From the NCBI RefSeq assembly GCF_031085175.1, contig NZ_JAVHUY010000043.1:1-64000 (forward strand): 64,000 bases of DNA, given 5' to 3'. The translations under genes and the position numbers were made by a program. Numbering within the stretch: the first letter of the stretch is position 1; each line of letters begins with the position of its first letter. The stretch is from Phytohabitans maris (lineage in GTDB: Bacteria; Actinomycetota; Actinomycetes; Mycobacteriales; Micromonosporaceae). This document shows, piece by piece, positions 10,890-19,959 of the stretch. A model generated the notes under the pieces. That model saw only the letters and a program-made list of their open reading frames with translations, made no database searches and had not been told where the DNA came from.

Positions 10890-11402
10890 ATGAGTGACCT
10901 CATCGCCGTCGGCTACCCCGACACCCGGACCGCCGAGGCGGCCCTGGCCAAGCTCGCCGACCTGCGCAAGCAGATGCTCATCCAGCTCGACGACGCGGTG
11001 ATCGTTGAGCACCGCGCGGACGGCAAGATCAAGCTCCACCAGACCAGCGGTACGGTCGGCACCGCCGCGGCCGGCGGAGCGCTGTGGGGCGGCCTGATCG
11101 GCCTGCTGTTCCTCGCGCCGCTGCTCGGCATGGCGATCGGCGCCGGCACCGGAGCGCTCGCCGGCAAGGCCATGGACGCCGGCATCGACGACGACTTCAT
11201 GCGGCGGCTCGGCGAGCAGCTTCCGCAGGGCGGTGCGGCGCTGGTGCTGCTGGTCCGGAGCGTGACCGCGGACAAGGTGCTGGAGCAGATGCGCGGCCAG
11301 TACAGCGGCGAGCTGCTGCAGACCTCGCTCAGCGCCGAGGCGGAAGCCCACCTGAAGGCCGCGATCACCGCCTCCCGCCCGGCCGCGACGTCAGCGGCCT
11401 AG
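10890..11402 (+). CDS. DUF1269-type membrane protein
   Basis: The 170-residue product starts at the ATG at 10890 behind GAAAGGGTG. It has the family's N-terminal fold (DLIAVGYPDTRTAEAALAKL), a central glycine-rich hydrophobic pair (ALWGGLIGLLFLAPLLGMAIGAGTGALAG) and the LPQGGAALVLLV strand. The family is stress-associated or uncharacterised. It is divergent from the DUF7144 gene. The reading frame is open to 10800, but that start has no ribosome-binding site. The stop codon lies inside the first unit of a tandem repeat. Confidence 0.8.
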   Translation: MSDLIAVGYPDTRTAEAALAKLADLRKQMLIQLDDAVIVEHRADGKIKLHQTSGTVGTAAAGGALWGGLIGLLFLAPLLGMAIGAGTGALAGKAMDAGIDDDFMRRLGEQLPQGGAALVLLVRSVTADKVLEQMRGQYSGELLQTSLSAEAEAHLKAAITASRPAATSAA

Positions 11403-11548
11403 CCGCCGCCTCGTGGCCATCTGGGGCCTAGCCGCCGCCTCGTGTCCGTCTGGGGCCTAGCCGCCGCCTCGTGTCCGTCTGGGGCCGGCGTGGCCAGCCG
11501 GCCCCGCGGCCGGTTGAGGCCTAGCCGCCGCCTCGCGGCCGTCTGAGG
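11398..11548. repeat. 29-bp tandem repeat starting in a stop codon
   Basis: Three contiguous 29-bp units start CCTAGCCGCCGCCTCGTG (11398-11426, 11427-11455, 11456-11484). A fourth, diverged unit lies at 11520-11548. The TAG of the first unit is the stop of the DUF1269 gene. Related GGGGCCGGCGTGGCC words fill the rest of the gap to about 11690. There are no spacers and no coding potential. Confidence 0.85.
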
Positions 11549-11692
11549 CCGCCGTGGCCAGCCCGCCCCGCGGGCCCGCGGCGTCTTGGGGCCGGGCGTC
11601 GCCAGCCCGCCCCTCGGCCCTGTGGCGTCGTGGGGCCGGCGTGGCCGGCCGGCCTCCGCGGGCCTCGGTGACGGGCGCGGCCCGCGGCCGAG

Positions 11693-14431
11693 TCAGTGGT
11701 CGGCGCTGTTCCAGTCGTGGCCGACGCCGACCGAGACCTCCAGCGGCACCGACAGCGGGTGGGCGTTGCCCATCTCGCGGCGGACCAGCGCCTCCATCGC
11801 CTCCCGCTCGCCCGGCGCCACCTCGAAGACCAGCTCGTCGTGGACCTGGAGCAGCATCCGCGAGCGGAGCCCTTCGGCGCGGATCGCGCGGTCGACGTGG
11901 AGCATGGCGACCTTGATGATGTCGGCGGCCGAACCCTGGATCGGGGCGTTGAGCGCCATCCGCTCGGCCATCTCGCGGCGCTGCCGGTTGTCGCTGATCA
12001 GGTCGGGCAGGTAGCGCCGGCGCCCGAGGATGGTCTGCGTGTAGCCGTCCTGCCGCGCCTGCGCCACCACGGCCTGCAGGTAGTCACGGACCCCGCCGAA
12101 GCGCTCGAAGTACTCGTCCATGAGCGCGCGGGCCTCGTCGGTCGGGATGTTGAGCTGCTGGGACAGCCCGTAGACCGACAGCCCGTACGCCAGGCCGTAG
12201 TTCATCGCCTTGATCTTGCGGCGGTGGTCGGCGGTCACCTCCTCGATCGGGAGGCGGAAGACCGACGAGGCCGTGGCGGCGTGGAAGTCGGCGCCCGAGT
12301 TGAACGCCTGGATCAGCGCCTCGTCCTTGGACAGGTCGGCCATGATGCGCATCTCGATCTGGCTGTAGTCGGCGCTCATCAGGCACTCGAACCCCGCCCC
12401 CACCACGAACGCCCGCCGGATGCGGCGCCCCTCCTCGGTGCGGATCGGGATGTTTTGCAGGTTGGGGTCGGTGGAGGAGAGGCGGCCGGTCGCGGCGACC
12501 GTCTGGAAGTACGTCGTGTGGATGCGGCCGTCGTCGGAGACCGACTTGAGCAGTCCGTCCACCGTGGACTTGAGCTTGGCCACGTCGCGGTGGCGCAGCA
12601 GGTGGGCCAGCAGCGGGTGGCCGGTCTGCGTGAACAGGCCCTGCAGCGCGTCGGCGTCGGTCGTATAGCCGCTCTTGATCCGCTTGGTCTTGGGCAGGTC
12701 GAGCTCGCCGAAGAGGATCTCCTGCAGCTGCTTGGGCGAGCCGAGGTTGAACTCCCGACCCACCACCGCGTACGCCGCCTGTGCCGCCTCCTTCACCCCG
12801 GCGGCGAAGGTGCTCTCCAGGTCCGAGAGGTAGTCGGTGTCGGCGGTGATGCCGGTGCGCTCCATCTCGGCCAGCACCTCGACCAGCGGCAGCTCCACGT
12901 CGGCCATCAGCCGCGCGGCATGCTCTACCGAGGTGCCGACTCGCGGACCTTCGGAAGGCGACTCGGCACCTCGGCCGGCGCCGGACAGCTCGGCGTCAAG
13001 CGCGCCGGCGAGGTCGAGCGTGGCGCGGGCGCGGAGCATCAGGTTTTGCTCGACCGCCTCGCCGTCGACGCCGAGCCCGTCGATCGTGAGCTGGCCGTTG
13101 TCGGGGGCGTCGACCCTGAGCTCGCGGTGCAGGTAGCGCAGGGCGAGGTCGGTCAGGTCGTACGTACGCTGGTCGGGGCGGGCGAGGTAGGCGGCGATCG
13201 CGGTGTCGCGGGTGACGCCGCGCAGCTCCCAGCCCCGCGCCCGGAACGCGAGCAGTGCCGGCTTGCTGTCGTGGATCACCTTGGCGCGCTTGGCGTCGGC
13301 GAGCCAGGCGCCCACCGCGGCCTCGTCGCCCTCGTCGAGCTCGGCCGGGTCGAACCAGGCGGCCGCACCTTCGGCGTTGGCCAGCGCGACGCCGGTCAGC
13401 TCGCCGGTCCCCCGGCCGAACCGCCCGGCGACGGCGACGCCCAGCGCGGCGCCCGCCGGCGCGAACGACTCCAGCCAGCCGGCCACCTCGCCACCGCCGA
13501 GCACCGAGCCGTCGAGCTCGAACCCGGCCTCGGCCTCCGGCTCGACGGCGTCGAGGTACTGGTACAGCCGCTCGCGCAGCACCCGGAACTCCAGCGCGTC
13601 GAAGACCTGGTGCACCGCCTCGCGGTCCCAGCCGGGCCAGCGCGCGTCCTCCGGGCGCAGCGGCAGCTCCAGGTCGCACACGAGCTGGTTGATCTCGTAG
13701 TTGCGCAGCACATCGGCCAGGTGGGCGCGGAGGTTGTCGCCGGCCTTGCCCTTGATCTTGTCGGCGTTGGCGACGACGCCGTCGATCCCGCCGTACTCCT
13801 TGATCCACTTGGCCGCGGTCTTGTCGCCCACGCCGGGCACGCCGGGCAGGTTGTCACTGGTCTCGCCGACCAGCGCGGCCTTGTCCCGGTACTGCGCGGG
13901 AGGCACGAAGTACTTCGCCTCGACCGCGGCCGGGTCCATCCGCCAGACCTCGGAGACGCCGCGCACCGGGTAGAGCACGGTCACGTGCTCCTCGACCAGC
14001 TGGAACGCGTCGCGGTCGCCGGTGCTGATCACCACCTCCATGCCGGCCTCGCGGCCCTGCTTGGTCAGCGTGGCGATCACGTCGTCGGCCTCGTAGCCCG
14101 GCTTTTCCACGATCGGGATGCGCAGCGCGTCGAGCACCTCCTTGACCAGGCTCACCTGGCCCTGGAAGGGCGCCGGCGTCTCCGACCGGCCGGCCTTGTA
14201 CTCCGCGTACCTCTCGGTCCGGAACGACTGCCGTGACACGTCGAACGACACGATGATGTGCGTGGGCCGCTCGTCGCGCAGCATGTTGATCAGCATCGAC
14301 GTGAAGCCGAAGACCGCGTTGGTCGGCTGCCCCGTGGCCGTCGAGAAATTTTCCACGGGCAGGGCGAAAAACGCCCGATATGCGAGCGAATGCCCGTCGA
14401 GCAGGAGCAGGCGCGGCGTTGACTCTGTCAC
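11693..14431 (-). CDS. polA: DNA polymerase I
   Basis: The 912-residue enzyme fills gaps in repair and removes Okazaki primers. An N-terminal 5'-nuclease domain (LLLLDGHSLAYRAFFALP, then GYEADDVIATL and GVGDKTAAKWI) is followed by a 3'-5' exonuclease-like domain lacking clear catalytic carboxylates, as usual in actinobacteria. The polymerase domain has DPNLQNIPIRTEEGRRIRRAF, motif A DYSQIEMRI, motif B KAMNYGLAYGLS and motif C LLQVHDELVFEV. The frame is open to 14587, but the GTG at 14431 gives the expected TESTPRLLLLDGHS start. It is divergent from the methyltransferase gene. Confidence 0.97.
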   Translation of the reverse strand: MTESTPRLLLLDGHSLAYRAFFALPVENFSTATGQPTNAVFGFTSMLINMLRDERPTHIIVSFDVSRQSFRTERYAEYKAGRSETPAPFQGQVSLVKEVLDALRIPIVEKPGYEADDVIATLTKQGREAGMEVVISTGDRDAFQLVEEHVTVLYPVRGVSEVWRMDPAAVEAKYFVPPAQYRDKAALVGETSDNLPGVPGVGDKTAAKWIKEYGGIDGVVANADKIKGKAGDNLRAHLADVLRNYEINQLVCDLELPLRPEDARWPGWDREAVHQVFDALEFRVLRERLYQYLDAVEPEAEAGFELDGSVLGGGEVAGWLESFAPAGAALGVAVAGRFGRGTGELTGVALANAEGAAAWFDPAELDEGDEAAVGAWLADAKRAKVIHDSKPALLAFRARGWELRGVTRDTAIAAYLARPDQRTYDLTDLALRYLHRELRVDAPDNGQLTIDGLGVDGEAVEQNLMLRARATLDLAGALDAELSGAGRGAESPSEGPRVGTSVEHAARLMADVELPLVEVLAEMERTGITADTDYLSDLESTFAAGVKEAAQAAYAVVGREFNLGSPKQLQEILFGELDLPKTKRIKSGYTTDADALQGLFTQTGHPLLAHLLRHRDVAKLKSTVDGLLKSVSDDGRIHTTYFQTVAATGRLSSTDPNLQNIPIRTEEGRRIRRAFVVGAGFECLMSADYSQIEMRIMADLSKDEALIQAFNSGADFHAATASSVFRLPIEEVTADHRRKIKAMNYGLAYGLSVYGLSQQLNIPTDEARALMDEYFERFGGVRDYLQAVVAQARQDGYTQTILGRRRYLPDLISDNRQRREMAERMALNAPIQGSAADIIKVAMLHVDRAIRAEGLRSRMLLQVHDELVFEVAPGEREAMEALVRREMGNAHPLSVPLEVSVGVGHDWNSADH

Positions 14432-14534
14432 AGAAAGCGACTCTAGTCCGGACCCCCGACACTCCTGGAACGGGCACGCGCGCGGGCGCGCCCACCCCGT
14501 AAGGTGAGGCACCGGAAGACATATGGAGGCGGCT

Positions 14535-15329
14535 ATGGACCGGCCGGCTTGGGCGCCACCCGGCGTCGACCTGGAGCGGCCGAGCACCGCTCGGATCTAC
14601 GACTACATGCTCGGCGGCCTGCACAACTTCGCCGTCGACCGGCAGATGGCCGAGCAGGTCCTCGCCGTCGGCCCGCAGATCCGCCTCGCCGCCCACGCCA
14701 ACCGCGGCTTCCTGCGCCGGGCGGTGGAGTTCCTCGCCGGCACCGGCATCCGGCAGTTCCTCGACCTGGGCTCCGGCATCCCCACCGTCGGTAACGTGCA
14801 CGAGGCCGCACACCACGTCGCCCCGGACGCCAAGGTGGTCTACGTCGATGTCGACCCGGTCGCCGTCGCGCACAGCCTGGCCATCGTCGAGGGCGACGAG
14901 CGGGTGACGGTCGTGCGGGCCGACATCCGCGACCCGGAGACGATCCTGAAGGACCCGCGGGTCACCGGCGCGCTCGACTTCACCCAGCCGGTCGCCGTGC
15001 TGATCGTGGCGGTGCTGCACTTCGTGCCCGACTCCGACGACCCGGCCGGCATCGTGGCCAAGCTGCGCGACGCGATCGTGCCGGGCAGCTACATCGCGAT
15101 CTCGCAGGTGGCCACGTTCCCCTACGAGCTGTCGCCGGAGGAGCAGGCCGTCGCCGACCGCTACACCCGGGCCAACGCGGTGGCGCTGCGCACCCGTGAG
15201 CAGATCGCCACGTTCTTCGACGGGCTGGAGCTGGTCGAGCCGGGCCTGGTCGACCCGGCCAAGTGGCGCGCCGACGGCGACATCACCGAGATGGTCCCGT
15301 CGTTCGCGGGCGTGGGCCGCAAGCCCTGA
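14535..15329 (+). CDS. SAM-dependent methyltransferase, DUF574 / Methyltransf_19 family
   Basis: The 264-residue product shows the family signature PSTARIYDYMLGGLHNFAVDR near the N-terminus, the AdoMet motif FLDLGSGIPTVGNVHE, YVDVDPVAVAHS and the late LHFVPDSDDP motif. The family is expanded in actinomycetes and its substrates are mostly unknown. An ATG at 14523 is in frame, but GGAGG lies only ahead of the second ATG (14535), which I prefer. It is divergent from polA. Confidence 0.88.
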   Translation: MDRPAWAPPGVDLERPSTARIYDYMLGGLHNFAVDRQMAEQVLAVGPQIRLAAHANRGFLRRAVEFLAGTGIRQFLDLGSGIPTVGNVHEAAHHVAPDAKVVYVDVDPVAVAHSLAIVEGDERVTVVRADIRDPETILKDPRVTGALDFTQPVAVLIVAVLHFVPDSDDPAGIVAKLRDAIVPGSYIAISQVATFPYELSPEEQAVADRYTRANAVALRTREQIATFFDGLELVEPGLVDPAKWRADGDITEMVPSFAGVGRKP

Positions 15330-15365
15330 CCGCTCCCCGCTCCAAAAACCGATCCCAAACAGAAG

Positions 15366-15476
15366 ATCCGAGCCGCCGCGACGCCCGTCGTGGTCATGAC
15401 CGTTGCGCGGGGTCCCCGGGGAAACGCGGAGCGTTTTCTTGGGGTGCGCTCCCGCGGCCTCACCCTCCGCGACCCT
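15366..15476. repeat. dispersed composite intergenic repeat, inverted copy
   Basis: Read on the minus strand this block has the same order of words as 1862-2000: CGGAGGGTGAGGCCGCGGGAG, CCCCAAGAAAACGCTCCGC, GTTTCCCCGGGG, CCCCGCGCAACGGT, then ACCACGACGGGCGTCGCGG. It lies just beyond the DUF574 gene. It is non-coding. Confidence 0.75.
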
Positions 15477-15856
15477 GCGCGCTCGACAAACCCCCGCCGC
15501 CTCAGCAGTCGGCGGCGAGCAGGTCCGCGCCGGCAGCCTCCGGGGCCCGGCGGCCTGGAGGTCAGGCGTCCTCGCCGAGGGAGCCGCCTGCCGCCCACCG
15601 GATGACGGGCAAGTCCACTGGCGCGGCGTCCGGTGACGATGAACGCCACCGGACCGCGTCGCAGCAGCCCACGGCCGGCCGCGTCAACCCCGGGGCGAAC
15701 GGCCGAACCGCGGAGGTGGTGCCGCGCGAGGGACGCCCTGGACCCAATGCCACTCACGCTAATCGACCAAGGCCGTGAGCCGGGCACGCTCAGGAGCGTC
15801 AGGCCACCACCCGCCCCGGGAGGGCCGGTCCGCGGTCACACCGAACGGGTAGTCGA
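15477..15856. other. intergenic stretch without supported gene
   Basis: Several overlapping open frames exist on both strands, but none shows a family motif, ribosome-binding site or consistent codon bias. I see no gene here. Confidence 0.5.
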
Positions 15857-15904
15857 GATCGTGGTACGCAGGTGCCCTCGGGCGGGCACCGAAATACCAC
15901 GATC
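15857..15904. repeat. hairpin, GATCGTGGTA family, second copy
   Basis: The outer arms GATCGTGGTA (15857-15866) and TACCACGATC (15895-15904) are the same as those of the hairpin at 1649-1702. The inner stem GGTGCCC/GGGCACC differs in sequence but occupies the same place. The conserved outer arms with a variable inner stem suggest a REP-like or palindromic mobile element. Confidence 0.7.
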
Positions 15905-16022
15905 GCCGCGGGTCGACCGGACCGCGCGCGGGATCCGGGGCGTCGGGGCGGCCAGCTCGGGGCCGGCGTCAAAGGCGGCGAGGGCGCCGGCTCCAGGGAC
16001 TCGGACGGACCCGGGATGGGTT

Positions 16023-16090
16023 GTGAACCGCGGAGGGTGAGGCCGCGGGAGCGACGGTCCGGACCACGACGCACATCGCGGTAGCTCAAT
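16023..16090. repeat. dispersed intergenic repeat, partial copy
   Basis: TGTGAACCGCGGAGGGTGAG through CACATCGCGGTAGCTCAAT matches 1965-2021 with a handful of substitutions. It lies immediately before the terminator of the liv operon. Confidence 0.75.
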
Positions 16091-16095
16091 AAATT

Positions 16096-16148
16096 GGGCC
16101 TGTTCAGAGGTTCTTGCCGGGCACCGGCGTGTCCCTCTGAACAGGCCC
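16096..16148. terminator. terminator of the branched-chain amino-acid transporter operon
   Basis: GGGCCTGTTCAGAGG (16096-16110) is complementary to CCTCTGAACAGGCCC (16134-16148) over 15 bp with a 23-base loop that can pair further. It sits 10 bp after the livF stop. Confidence 0.8.
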
Positions 16149-16158
16149 CGAGAAACCG

Positions 16159-16869
16159 TCAGGCGACGCCCAGGTACGCCTCCTTGACCGCCGGGTCGTG
16201 GAGGAGCTCCTGTCCGCTGCCCTCCTTCACGATCGCCCCGGTCTCCAGCACGTAGCCGCGGTGGGCGCGGGAGAGCGCCTGCTGGGCGTTCTGCTCGACG
16301 AGCAGCACCGTTGTGCCCTGCTCGTTGATCCGCGTGATGATCTCGAAGATCTGCTGGATCAGCATCGGCGCCAGCCCCATCGAGGGCTCGTCGAGCAGCA
16401 GCAGCTTGGGCCGGGTCATCATCGCCCGCCCCACCGCCAGCATCTGCTGCTCGCCGCCGGAGAGCGTGCCGCCGGCCTGGCGCTGCCGCTCCTTGAGGCG
16501 CGGAAACAGGTCGAACACCATCGCGAGGTCCTGGCGGATGCCGGCACCGTCGCGGCGGGTGTAGGCGCCCATCTCCAGGTTTTCCTGCACCGACATGCCC
16601 GGGAACACGCCCCGGCCCTCCGGCGCCTGGCCGATGCCCCGGATCACCCGCAGGTCGGCGCGCATCTTCGTGACGTCCTGCCCGGCGAAAATGATCTTGC
16701 CGCTCGCCACCGGGCGCAGGCCGGAGATGGCCCGCATGGTGGTGGTCTTGCCGGCGCCGTTGGCCCCGATGAGCGCGACGACCTCGCCCTCGTCGACGTA
16801 CAGGCTGATCCCGTGCAGGGCCTGGATGCGCCCGTACAGCAGGGTCAGGTCTTGGATCTCAAGCAGCAT
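16159..16869 (-). CDS. livF: branched-chain amino-acid ABC transporter, ATP-binding protein LivF
   Basis: The 236-residue ATPase is the second of the two nucleotide-binding subunits of a HAAT-type importer. It has Walker A GANGAGKTT (about 34-42), the Q-loop region, signature LSGGEQQMLAVGRAMM and Walker B LLLLDEPSMGLAP. The LivF-typical start LLEIQDLTLLYGRIQALHGISLYV and the GRGVFPGMSVQENLEMGAY segment separate it from LivG. Its start overlaps the end of livG by 11 bases, so the two are translationally coupled. It is the last gene of a five-gene operon. Confidence 0.95.
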   Translation of the reverse strand: MLLEIQDLTLLYGRIQALHGISLYVDEGEVVALIGANGAGKTTTMRAISGLRPVASGKIIFAGQDVTKMRADLRVIRGIGQAPEGRGVFPGMSVQENLEMGAYTRRDGAGIRQDLAMVFDLFPRLKERQRQAGGTLSGGEQQMLAVGRAMMTRPKLLLLDEPSMGLAPMLIQQIFEIITRINEQGTTVLLVEQNAQQALSRAHRGYVLETGAIVKEGSGQELLHDPAVKEAYLGVA

Positions 16870-17680
16870 CGGTCGGCACTCCCAGGTACGCGGCGATGAC
16901 GGCGGGGTTGTCCCGAACCTCGGCGGGCAGCCCTTCGGCGATCTTCTTGCCGAACTCCAGCACCACGATCCGGTCGGTGACGCCCATGACCAGCCGCATG
17001 TCGTGCTCGATCAGCAGCACCGTGACGCCGGTGTCGCGGATCTTGCGGATGAGCTTGAGCAGCGAGTCCTTCTCCGCCGGGTTGAAGCCGGCGGCCGGCT
17101 CGTCGAGGCAGAGCAGCGTCGGGCTGGTCGCCAGCGCCCGGGCGATCTCCAGCCGCCGCTGCTCGCCGTACGACAGGTTGCGGGCAAGCTCGCCGGGGCG
17201 CTCGATCCCCACGAAGCGGAGCAGGTCGTGCGCCCGGTCGCGCCCGCTCCGCTCCTCGCGCCAAAACCGCGGCAGCCGGAAGAGCGCCGAGATCACGCTG
17301 GCCTTGTGGTGCGCGTCGGCACCGACCATGACGTTCTCCAGGGCGGACATCTCCGGGAAGAGCCGGATGTTCTGGAACGTGCGGGCGATGCCCATCCGAG
17401 TGATCTTGTGTCGGGCCCGGCCGCTGACCCGCTCGCCCTTGAACCGGATCTCCCCCTGCGTCGGCGCGTACACACCGGTCATCGCGTTGAAGCAGGTGGT
17501 CTTGCCGGCACCGTTGGGCCCGATCAGGCCGAGGATCTCCCCCTTGTACAGCGTGAAGTCGACGTCGTTGAGGGCAACCACGCCGCCGAAGCGGAGTGTG
17601 ACGTGGTCGACCTCGAGCAGCGCCTCCCGCTGCGGCGGGGTGGTCTCCGGAGCCGTCGTGTCCGGGGCAGCCTCGCTCAT
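16859..17680 (-). CDS. livG: branched-chain amino-acid ABC transporter, ATP-binding protein LivG
   Basis: The product of about 273 residues has Walker A GPNGAGKTT, the characteristic LivG insertion (NIRLFPEMSALENVMVG), signature LSYGEQRRLEIARAL and Walker B LLCLDEPAAGFNP. The tail DNPAVIAAYLGVP is typical. An in-frame start lies 30 bases upstream, but the ATG at 17680 (MSEAAPD) is better placed. It is separated from livM by 76 bp and overlaps livF. Confidence 0.95.
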   Translation of the reverse strand: MSEAAPDTTAPETTPPQREALLEVDHVTLRFGGVVALNDVDFTLYKGEILGLIGPNGAGKTTCFNAMTGVYAPTQGEIRFKGERVSGRARHKITRMGIARTFQNIRLFPEMSALENVMVGADAHHKASVISALFRLPRFWREERSGRDRAHDLLRFVGIERPGELARNLSYGEQRRLEIARALATSPTLLCLDEPAAGFNPAEKDSLLKLIRKIRDTGVTVLLIEHDMRLVMGVTDRIVVLEFGKKIAEGLPAEVRDNPAVIAAYLGVPTDAA

Positions 17681-17756
17681 GCCCGTCCTCGCTTCGCCGC
17701 GGGCGGGCATGAGGCTCCAAGCGGACTCTGTTTCATGATTCCCTCGCTGCGCTCGG

Positions 17757-18893
17757 TCATGCGCTCGCCTCCGTCGGTGCGGCCTCCTGGCGCCGGTCGG
17801 CGAACTCCGCCGCTCGTCGTCTGCTCGGCAGGATGCCTTGCGGCCGGAAGATCATCATGACGATCAGCACCGCGCCGAAGATCAGGATCCGGTACTCGGC
17901 CACGTTGATCTCGAGGCCGATCACGCCGCCGATGCCGCGCACCCACTCCGGCAGGTACCAGGTGATGAACGCCCCGATGACCGCGCCGTAGATGTTGCCC
18001 GCGCCGCCGAGGATGACCGCGGCCAGCACCAGGATCGAGTTGGTGAGCTGGAAGCTGTCGGAGTTGATGAAGCTCTGCTTCCCGGCGAAGAGGGCGCCGG
18101 AGAGGCCGCCCACCGCCGCGCCGATCGCGAACGCCCACAGCTTGTACTTGAACGTGGGCACGCCCATGATCTGCGCCGCGTCCTCGTCTTCGCGGATCGC
18201 CACCCAGGCCCGGCCGACCCGGCTGCGGGTGAGGTTACGCACGCCGAGGATCACGAAGATGATGATCGTGAGGGTGAGCCAGTAGTACGGCCGCGCGTCG
18301 ACCACGCCGAAGAGCGCCTGCCCGTCGCTGCCCTTCACGCTCGGCACCGGGTGCGGGATCTCCGGGATGCCCCGCTGGCCGTTCGCGATGCCCTCGTTGC
18401 GCGCCGCGTACAGCCGGATCATCTCGGCGAAGCCGAGCGTCACGATGGCCAGGTAGTCACCGCGTAGTCGCAGTGTCGGCCCGCCCAGGATGACGCCGGA
18501 GATCATCGTGACCGCGACCGCCGCGGGCACCGCCGCCAGCCACGGCCAGCCGACGTCGAACCGGCTCTCCGGCGAGGTGAGCAGGGCGACCGTGTACGCG
18601 CCGACCGCGAAGAAGCCGAAGTATCCGAGGTCGAGCAGGCCGGCGAAGCCGACCACGACGTTGAGGCCGACCGCCAGCAGTACGAAGAACGAGGTCTCGA
18701 ACAGGACCGTGGCCATGTCCGATTCCATCGTCCGGAAGTACCAGAGGTTGATGTAGAACCAGCGGTTGGGCAGCAGGTAGAGGAAGACGACCAGCGCGAG
18801 CAGCGCGATCCAGCGCACCTGCCGCGGCATGCTGTCCCACCGGGCGCGCATCGACCTGCCGCGCGACCTGACCTTCTCGACGTGTGCGTTCAT
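17757..18893 (-). CDS. livM: branched-chain amino-acid ABC transporter permease LivM
   Basis: A permease of about 378 residues with roughly ten hydrophobic helices and the LivM signatures VGLNVVVGFAGLLDLGYFGFFAVGAYT and LRLRGDYLAIVTLGFAEMIRL. The coupling loop RSRVGRAWVAIREDEDAAQIMGV follows. A basic N-terminus of about 45 residues precedes the first helix. The ATG at 18893 overlaps the livH stop (ATGA), so I reject the longer open frame. Confidence 0.94.
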   Translation of the reverse strand: MNAHVEKVRSRGRSMRARWDSMPRQVRWIALLALVVFLYLLPNRWFYINLWYFRTMESDMATVLFETSFFVLLAVGLNVVVGFAGLLDLGYFGFFAVGAYTVALLTSPESRFDVGWPWLAAVPAAVAVTMISGVILGGPTLRLRGDYLAIVTLGFAEMIRLYAARNEGIANGQRGIPEIPHPVPSVKGSDGQALFGVVDARPYYWLTLTIIIFVILGVRNLTRSRVGRAWVAIREDEDAAQIMGVPTFKYKLWAFAIGAAVGGLSGALFAGKQSFINSDSFQLTNSILVLAAVILGGAGNIYGAVIGAFITWYLPEWVRGIGGVIGLEINVAEYRILIFGAVLIVMMIFRPQGILPSRRRAAEFADRRQEAAPTEASA

Positions 18894-19861
18894 GCCCGAG
18901 CCCTCCCGAGCGACTCGCCCAGCAGGCCCGTGGGGCGGAACATCAGCAGCACGATCAGCACGACGAAGCCGGTGAAGTCCTTCCACTCGCCGCCGAACAA
19001 TCCGGAGGCGTAGTTTTCCACCACGCCGAGCAGCAGGCCACCGAGGAGCGCGCCGCGCAGGTTGCCGATGCCGCCGAGGACCGCCGCGGAGAACGCCTTC
19101 AGGCCGATCAGGAAGCCGACGTCGAAGCGGCTGAAGGCGTACGTGACGTTCCAGAGCAGGGCGGCGGCGCCGGCCATGATGCCGCCGATCACGAAGACGA
19201 GCAGGATCACCCGGTCTTTGTTGACCCCCATGAGGGCGGCCGTGTCCGGATCCTGGGCCACCGCACGGATACCCCGGCCGAGGCGGCTGCGGTTGACGAA
19301 GAGGTCGAGCGCGACCAGCATGCCGAGGGCGGAGAACACGACCAGCACCTGGGTGTTGGTGATGTCCCAGCCGCCGATGCTGAACAGCGTTGCGGGCTGG
19401 AACGGGCGGACCATGCCGAACGGTCCGCGCTCGCCGCCGATGCCGATGTTGTCGCTGAAGAGCCCGACCGCCTCGAAGAGGACGAACGAGGCGCCGATCG
19501 CGGTGATCAGGAACGCCAGGGGTGGGGCGTTGCGGCGGCGCAGCGGCCGGTAGGCCACCCGTTCCACCGCGACCGCGGTCAGCGTGGAGGCCACCACGGC
19601 GGCCGCGAGGCCGGCGAGGACGAGGAGCAGGATGAGCCCGATCCCGCTGACCGAAGAGTCTTGGTTGTAACCCATCGCCTGCCAGGTCCCCAGAGCGGCG
19701 ACAGTGCCGATCATGAAGACCTCGGAGTGCGCGAAGTTGATGAGGCGCAGGACACCGTACACCAGCGTGTAGCCGAGAGCGACGAGCGCGTAGATGGCGC
19801 CCTGCTCAAGCCCAGTGGTGGTCAGGTCGGGGAAGTCCCGCACCAAGCCGTCGAAGTCCAA
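18890..19861 (-). CDS. livH: branched-chain amino-acid ABC transporter permease LivH
   Basis: The 323-residue permease has the family pattern QGAIYALVALGYTLVYGVLRLINFAHSEVFMIG near the N-terminus, the coupling loop NRSRLGRGIRAVAQDPDTAALMGVN, and AFSAAVLGGIGNLRGALLGGLLLG. Together with LivM it forms the membrane channel. It is 98 bp downstream of the binding-protein gene. Confidence 0.95.
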   Translation of the reverse strand: MDFDGLVRDFPDLTTTGLEQGAIYALVALGYTLVYGVLRLINFAHSEVFMIGTVAALGTWQAMGYNQDSSVSGIGLILLLVLAGLAAAVVASTLTAVAVERVAYRPLRRRNAPPLAFLITAIGASFVLFEAVGLFSDNIGIGGERGPFGMVRPFQPATLFSIGGWDITNTQVLVVFSALGMLVALDLFVNRSRLGRGIRAVAQDPDTAALMGVNKDRVILLVFVIGGIMAGAAALLWNVTYAFSRFDVGFLIGLKAFSAAVLGGIGNLRGALLGGLLLGVVENYASGLFGGEWKDFTGFVVLIVLLMFRPTGLLGESLGRARA

Positions 19862-19959
19862 CTAGATGCTCCAGGGGGAAGGTCGAATGCATAGTCAGGT
19901 GCGGCCGGGAGCGCCTGCTCCCGGCCGCACCCACGTGACTCGGTGACCCGAAACGGCCG

